A DNA stretch of 43,834 nt from a virus, in the IMG/VR virus record IMGVR_UViG_3300010885_021556, positions 1-43,834 of that record. One strand, 5' to 3'. A program made the position numbers and the translations under genes. Under the pieces are notes generated by a model. The model did not search any database, was not told the origin of the DNA, and saw nothing but the letters and a program-made list of their open reading frames with translations. Of the stretch, positions 40,370 to 43,834 are shown piece by piece; position 1 is the stretch's first letter; each line of letters opens with the position of its first letter.

Positions 40370-41400
40370 TAGCCGGTCACTCCTCCGCAATCAATTGAAT
40401 CTACGCCACCATATACACTATTTGGTGCGCCAGCATCTACGTTAAGTATTGTATCTCCAGAGGCTCCAGTTAAACCTTGTAAACCTCGCGGTCCTGTTGG
40501 GCCCGTTACACCTTGTGTACCAGTTGGTCCTGTTGATCCTGTAGGACCAACTACACCTTGTGCTCCAGTTGGTCCTAAAGGTCCCGTAGGACCTTGAGAT
40601 CCAGTTGGTCCTAATAAACCCTGTGGTCCAGTTGGTCCAGAAACACCAGTAGGTCCTTGAGAACCTGTAGGTCCAATTTCTCCTTGCAAACCACGTAGAC
40701 CTGTAGAACCAGTTGGACCTGTTGGGCCGGTTACTGTGCTTGCTGCTCCTGTTGCTCCTGTTGGTCCAGTGTTACCAGTTAAACCAGTTAAACCTTGTGG
40801 ACCTGTAGGTCCTTGTGGACCAGTGTCACCTTTAGGACCAACAATTTGTCCTACATTGTCCCAAGCTGAACCATTCCAAACATAAAGATCGCCTTCATCT
40901 AAAATTAAATACGCATCATTAATAGTTCTATTAGTTGAAGGAAGTGCAGCGTATGTGGATAAAGAACCGCGGAAATGAATTGATACGCCTTGCGGACCAG
41001 TTGCTCCAGTAGCTCCAGCAGCTCCAGTAGGGCCAGTTTGTCCTTGTGGACCAATAGGTCCCCGCTCACCTTGAATACCTGCGGGACCAGTATGTCCAAT
41101 AGGGCCCGTAACATTTGAAGCAGCGCCTTGCGGACCAGTAGCACCAGTAGGACCTGTCGGTCCATCTAAACCACGTGCACCTGTTGGTCCAGTAACGTTA
41201 GACGCTGGACCTGTTGCACCGGTTGCACCAGTGGATCCAGTTGCACCTTGTGCACCAGTCGGTCCAGTTGCCCCAGTTAAACCAGTTGGGCCTGTAGGAC
41301 CTACAGGACCTTGAGGACCTGTGCTACCTGTTTTATCAGCACCAATAGTAATTACTGTTGTAGGTTGCTCAATTATCTCAATAATTTCTGGTGTAGCCAT
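40369..41400 (-). CDS. Collagen-like triple-helix fibre protein
   Basis: A 343-residue protein. After a 25-residue lead ([20 protein letters not shown]) the chain is almost all Gly-X-Y triplets, mostly GPT, GAT, GPQ and GNT, interrupted once by the module [20 protein letters not shown] followed by [20 protein letters not shown] (about 150-190). The C-terminal 25 residues are not collagenous. Triple-helical rods of this kind form phage fibres. It has TAATG overlaps with both neighbours, linking it to the adaptor-like gene. A head-fibre or tail-fibre role cannot be decided. Confidence 0.75.
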   Translation of the reverse strand: MATPEIIEIIEQPTTVITIGADKTGSTGPQGPVGPTGPTGLTGATGPTGAQGATGSTGATGATGPASNVTGPTGARGLDGPTGPTGATGPQGAASNVTGPIGHTGPAGIQGERGPIGPQGQTGPTGAAGATGATGPQGVSIHFRGSLSTYAALPSTNRTINDAYLILDEGDLYVWNGSAWDNVGQIVGPKGDTGPQGPTGPQGLTGLTGNTGPTGATGAASTVTGPTGPTGSTGLRGLQGEIGPTGSQGPTGVSGPTGPQGLLGPTGSQGPTGPLGPTGAQGVVGPTGSTGPTGTQGVTGPTGPRGLQGLTGASGDTILNVDAGAPNSVYGGVDSIDCGGVTG

Positions 41401-42473
41401 TAAAGAGTTACCTGCTCTTCAGTAAAGACTTTACCAGTGATGTATGTTCTTGTTTTTCCAGTGTTGTCAGTTAGCTGCACATCGTAGTAGCAAGCGTATG
41501 GAAGTTCTTTTGTTACAGATCCTGGAAGTGAGAGTTGAATGATGTCATAGATTCCATTAACTGTTGATCGAAGCTTTGTAATAACAAACTCTCCAACAAT
41601 TACTGGACCTACTTGAGCACGGCCCCCAGTGTGGAATAGGCGTAGTTGAGATTTAGGCGTATATGTAGCGAGATCCATTGAGAACTTGAGTTTAATAGCA
41701 AAGTCGTCTCCCGCATACATAGAGAGGTCGCGGGTAATAACGTCACTTTCGGGAGTGACATCTCCATAATTAGGGATTGGCAAACGTACCCGTTGTGGAA
41801 GAGAAGCATCGTCAATCTCCTGTGGTCTGTAGATAGGTACAAGCTTATTAGTCATGCGACTAATACGACGTAGGTTGAACACTTCAATTTTGTAAAGACC
41901 GATACCGAGAAGATTGCATAGCTCTCTGTATTGCTCTTTACGATTATTAATGATCTCTGTTAGTTGGCGGAATCGTTCTGTACGGGGAATAGAAACGCCA
42001 TCTGGAGAAATAATGTCAATGTCAAAAGAAGCATCTGTAGCAAGAGTGTACAAAGCCATAGTAGCTGCAAGAAGTATCATTGGGTACTCTTCAACAGCTG
42101 GAAGAGTTGTAATGGTTGCACGGCTACCGTTGGAATCTGTGGTGCTACGGGCATGCTCTAGAAAGGCAGTGTTAACATACTCATCAATTTCTGCGGTAGT
42201 AAAATACTTAAAGTTGGTACCAGAAACAGTTACGATTGCTCCATCAGCCGGAGGCGATGCTAGGACAATTAGACCTGTTCGCTCTTCTACGGATGTGGTT
42301 CCAGACACGTTGGTTGAGCCAACTCTAACGGTCATGGTGTTGCCATCTACTGGGGCTACTGTTAGGTAGAAGCGGGTTTGTACGCCATCTCCCCTAAAAG
42401 TTTCAACGAAAGACTTACCTTGGTCGCCTATCTCAAACCGAAGACGTTCAGATAATGCTGCAAGTGTTGCCAC
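41400..42473 (-). CDS. Head-tail adaptor-like protein with C-terminal Ig/beta domain
   Basis: A 357-residue protein starting at GTG with GGAGGAAT upstream. The N-terminal 210 residues contain [20 protein letters not shown], a [18 protein letters not shown] helix, and [25 protein letters not shown] with [25 protein letters not shown], the helical pattern of head-tail adaptors encoded near the capsid gene. The C-terminal part ([44 protein letters not shown]) is a beta domain that could anchor fibres. It starts a gene run after a terminator and continues by TAATG into the collagen genes, so it may be their docking protein. Moderately sure. Confidence 0.55.
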   Translation of the reverse strand: MATLAALSERLRFEIGDQGKSFVETFRGDGVQTRFYLTVAPVDGNTMTVRVGSTNVSGTTSVEERTGLIVLASPPADGAIVTVSGTNFKYFTTAEIDEYVNTAFLEHARSTTDSNGSRATITTLPAVEEYPMILLAATMALYTLATDASFDIDIISPDGVSIPRTERFRQLTEIINNRKEQYRELCNLLGIGLYKIEVFNLRRISRMTNKLVPIYRPQEIDDASLPQRVRLPIPNYGDVTPESDVITRDLSMYAGDDFAIKLKFSMDLATYTPKSQLRLFHTGGRAQVGPVIVGEFVITKLRSTVNGIYDIIQLSLPGSVTKELPYACYYDVQLTDNTGKTRTYITGKVFTEEQVTL

Positions 42474-42500
42474 TGATTCCTCCGATGAAGTTAATGTTCA

Positions 42501-42518
42501 AATAATCCCGTGATTATT
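42501..42518 (-). repeat. Small inverted repeat in the 127-bp gap
   Basis: AATAATC and GATTATT form a 7-bp stem with a CCGT loop, between the terminator and the adaptor-like gene. It could be an operator or mRNA stem. No clear promoter box was found in this gap. Confidence 0.3.
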
Positions 42519-42545
42519 GTCAGAAGTCAGGACAAACGTTAAGAA

Positions 42546-42579
42546 CCCTCATGGACGAAGGGCGGCTTGTCCATGAGGG
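42546..42579 (-). terminator. Terminator-like stem-loop after the small head gene
   Basis: CCCTCATGGAC and GTCCATGAGGG form a perfect 11-bp stem around a 12-nt loop. On the minus strand it is followed by TTCTTAACGTTT, a modest U-rich run. It lies about 20 nt after the small head gene's stop and probably ends or attenuates the capsid transcript. Confidence 0.6.
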
Positions 42580-42600
42580 CGTTCTAGATTATGTCTCTTA

Positions 42601-42966
42601 TTAGAGACGATCGTACAAATAGCCCTTTTCTTGCAAGTGCTGAGCAACATGCTTTGCTACTTTGTACTTCTGTCCGGCCTTAAAGGAAAAGTGATTTCCT
42701 GCGCCGATTGTTACAAAATCTAGGTCTTCAGCGACACGGATAACTTGTGTGTCGTCTGCGAGACTAACGCCTACGGTTTCAACTTCGTCAATAACTGTTG
42801 GGTTTCCTGGAGCAGTTAGATCCACGACTTCTGTCTCTAGCTTTGATGCTGCTTCCGCAGTTGCCATTGACATTTCACCTGCACGTTGTGCAAGTTCTTC
42901 TGCGTGCGCTTTAATTTGAGCTTCACGCTGACGTCCTGTGACGTCTGTTACTTTTGCTTTTGACAC
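42601..42966 (-). CDS. Small head protein downstream of the capsid gene
   Basis: A 121-residue protein from GTG 42966 with AGGAG upstream. The first 45 residues are helical and charged (AQIKAHAEELAQRAGEMSMA), the middle is acidic and the last 50 residues (DLDFVTIGAGNHFSFKAGQKY, then KVAKHVAQHLQEKGYLYDRL) form a compact module often found in small proteins after capsid genes. It is likely a head-associated or decoration protein. The flanking stem-loops set its expression apart from both neighbours. Exact role unknown. Confidence 0.6.
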   Translation of the reverse strand: MSKAKVTDVTGRQREAQIKAHAEELAQRAGEMSMATAEAASKLETEVVDLTAPGNPTVIDEVETVGVSLADDTQVIRVAEDLDFVTIGAGNHFSFKAGQKYKVAKHVAQHLQEKGYLYDRL

Positions 42967-42990
42967 GATTAGTATTCTCCTATTGTTTGT

Positions 42991-43026
42991 GTTAGGGGGC
43001 TGGATTTTGAGCCCCAGCCCCCTAAC
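42991..43026 (-). terminator. Strong stem-loop after the capsid gene
   Basis: GTTAGGGGGCTGG and CCAGCCCCCTAAC form a perfect 13-bp GC-rich stem around a 10-nt loop, 9 nt after the capsid stop. No U-tract follows on the minus strand, so it may be an RNA-stabilising or processing stem rather than a true terminator. Confidence 0.5.
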
Positions 43027-43035
43027 TAGATTAAA

Positions 43036-43834
43036 TTAGTTGGTTTCTGCCAATACTACAGACTGGTCAGTGATTAGACCAAGACCGTAAATTGCATACC
43101 AAGCAAGTGCGTGCTCACGACCGAAGTCAAGGATACCGCCATCGCGGAGCTCAACTGGAAGAGAGATTGCGTGACCGAATGCGTTATCTCCAATGAAGAT
43201 AGCTGTATAGCGGTCCTTGTTACCGTTACCGGTCTTTGTTGCTGGTGATGTGTAACCGCCACCTGTTGGGTAAACGATTGATCCTGCTGCAACGGCTGTA
43301 TCAGCTGAGTAGCCTGAACCAGCACCATTTCCCACCTTTTCGATCTGTGTTGTTTCGATGAATACTGTGTCGTATAGACGACCAATTTCACCTAGCATGA
43401 AATTACCTGGAGCTGCGTACTTTGTTACTTCGATGAACTCTGGGTTGTCACGAAGCTTGCGGCTCTGGTGTGGGTGAACGAAAGCAACATATGTCTCACC
43501 AAGGCGAGGGATGTTCTTTGTTGCCAATGTTTCTACAGCATCCTTAACAACAGCTGTTGTTAGGTCGAATGCTCCAGTAAGAGAAGCACGGGAAGTACCA
43601 GCGGTACCTGTTCCGTACCAGTCATTTGCAGCTGAAAGACCTGAACGGTCATAGCCGTAGATAACTGAAGATGCGGCCATGAGTGTGTCACGTGCCTGAC
43701 CATCTAGGTAGAGAGCCATGTTACGACCAAGAAGACGTGAGGCTGAAGCCATTACGTCATCAAATGATGCGTTAAGTAGTAGCTCTGAAACAGCAATTGC
43801 ATAGCCATGCTCTGCAACTGTGATTGAGAATTGC
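43036..43834 (-). CDS. Major capsid protein, N4-gp56 family (C-terminal part, runs off the window)
   Basis: The last 265 residues are visible; the frame stays open past the window edge, so the internal ATG at 43752 is not the start. QFSITVAEHGYAIAVSELLL, RLLGRNMALYLDGQARDTLM, IPRLGETYVAFVHPHQSRKL and the end SLPVELRDGGILDFGREHAL followed by AWYAIYGLG are typical of the N4-gp56-type HK97-fold capsid proteins. Subunits build the icosahedral head. A strong stem-loop follows its stop. The AWYAIYGLGLI closing segment makes the call firm. Confidence 0.9.
   Translation of the reverse strand, partial: QFSITVAEHGYAIAVSELLLNASFDDVMASASRLLGRNMALYLDGQARDTLMAASSVIYGYDRSGLSAANDWYGTGTAGTSRASLTGAFDLTTAVVKDAVETLATKNIPRLGETYVAFVHPHQSRKLRDNPEFIEVTKYAAPGNFMLGEIGRLYDTVFIETTQIEKVGNGAGSGYSADTAVAAGSIVYPTGGGYTSPATKTGNGNKDRYTAIFIGDNAFGHAISLPVELRDGGILDFGREHALAWYAIYGLGLITDQSVVLAETN

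Noticed and set aside
28300-41330. Short tandem DNA repeats of the collagen genes as CRISPR or microsatellite
   Set aside because: The repeats are codon-level Gly-X-Y triplets in open frames with varying third bases, not equal repeats with unique spacers.

Overview
The window is a contiguous stretch of a tailed, contractile (myovirus-type) phage genome. Every supported gene lies on the minus strand, so the biological order runs from the right end to the left end. Genes are packed almost without gaps, and many junctions are TAATG or ATGA stop/start overlaps, which suggests long operons with coupled translation. The DNA is AT-rich (roughly 40% G+C by eye, not computed). No tRNA, integrase, CRISPR array, insertion sequence or host gene was seen. 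The collagen-like fibres, interrupting modules and Gly-rich adhesins resemble those of phages of aquatic bacteria. The two peptidoglycan-hydrolase domains in the tape measure fit a host with a substantial cell wall. The host itself cannot be named from this sequence.

Layout in transcription order. (1) Head end, 43834-41400: the C-terminal part of an N4-gp56-type major capsid protein that runs off the window, a small head protein, and a head-tail adaptor-like protein. Stem-loops follow the first two. (2) Fibre region, 41400-21976: two collagen-like fibre proteins (one with an Mtd-like N-terminus), a Gly-rich 941-residue adhesin-like protein, a 1862-residue protein built from repeated HGF modules, a collagen-like protein ending in a cupredoxin-like domain, a collagen/beta-helix fibre protein, several small virion-type proteins, a GT2-TPR glycosyltransferase, and a Cys-rich protein ending in a Hint (intein-like) domain. 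(3) Small accessory genes, 21973-18750: two possible jelly-roll proteins, a zinc-ribbon protein, a connector-like protein, and six tiny Lys- or Cys-rich proteins closed by a classic intrinsic terminator. (4) Neck and tail, 18644-1495: neck/terminator proteins, sheath, tube, a tail assembly chaperone with a probable +1 programmed frameshift, the tape measure, and a baseplate series (LysM protein, gpD-like hub in two genes, gp5-OB spike, gp25, gpJ, gpI with carbohydrate-binding-like modules). (5) Left end, 1484-1: a holin-like membrane protein, a winged-helix replication protein whose gene carries an origin-like array of repeats, and a partial DnaC-like helicase loader.

Together these build a contractile tail and baseplate, decorate the particle with unusually many fibres, and start genome replication with an initiator plus helicase-loader pair arranged like lambda O-P. 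The strongest unusual signals are: a candidate +1 frameshift at UUU_CGU in the tail chaperone; a Hint domain closing a Cys-rich virion-type protein; a complete type-1-copper-like ligand set on a collagen fibre; GPT-rich collagen fibres next to a glycosyltransferase; and an origin-like, hairpin-rich segment with an internal start site inside the replication gene.
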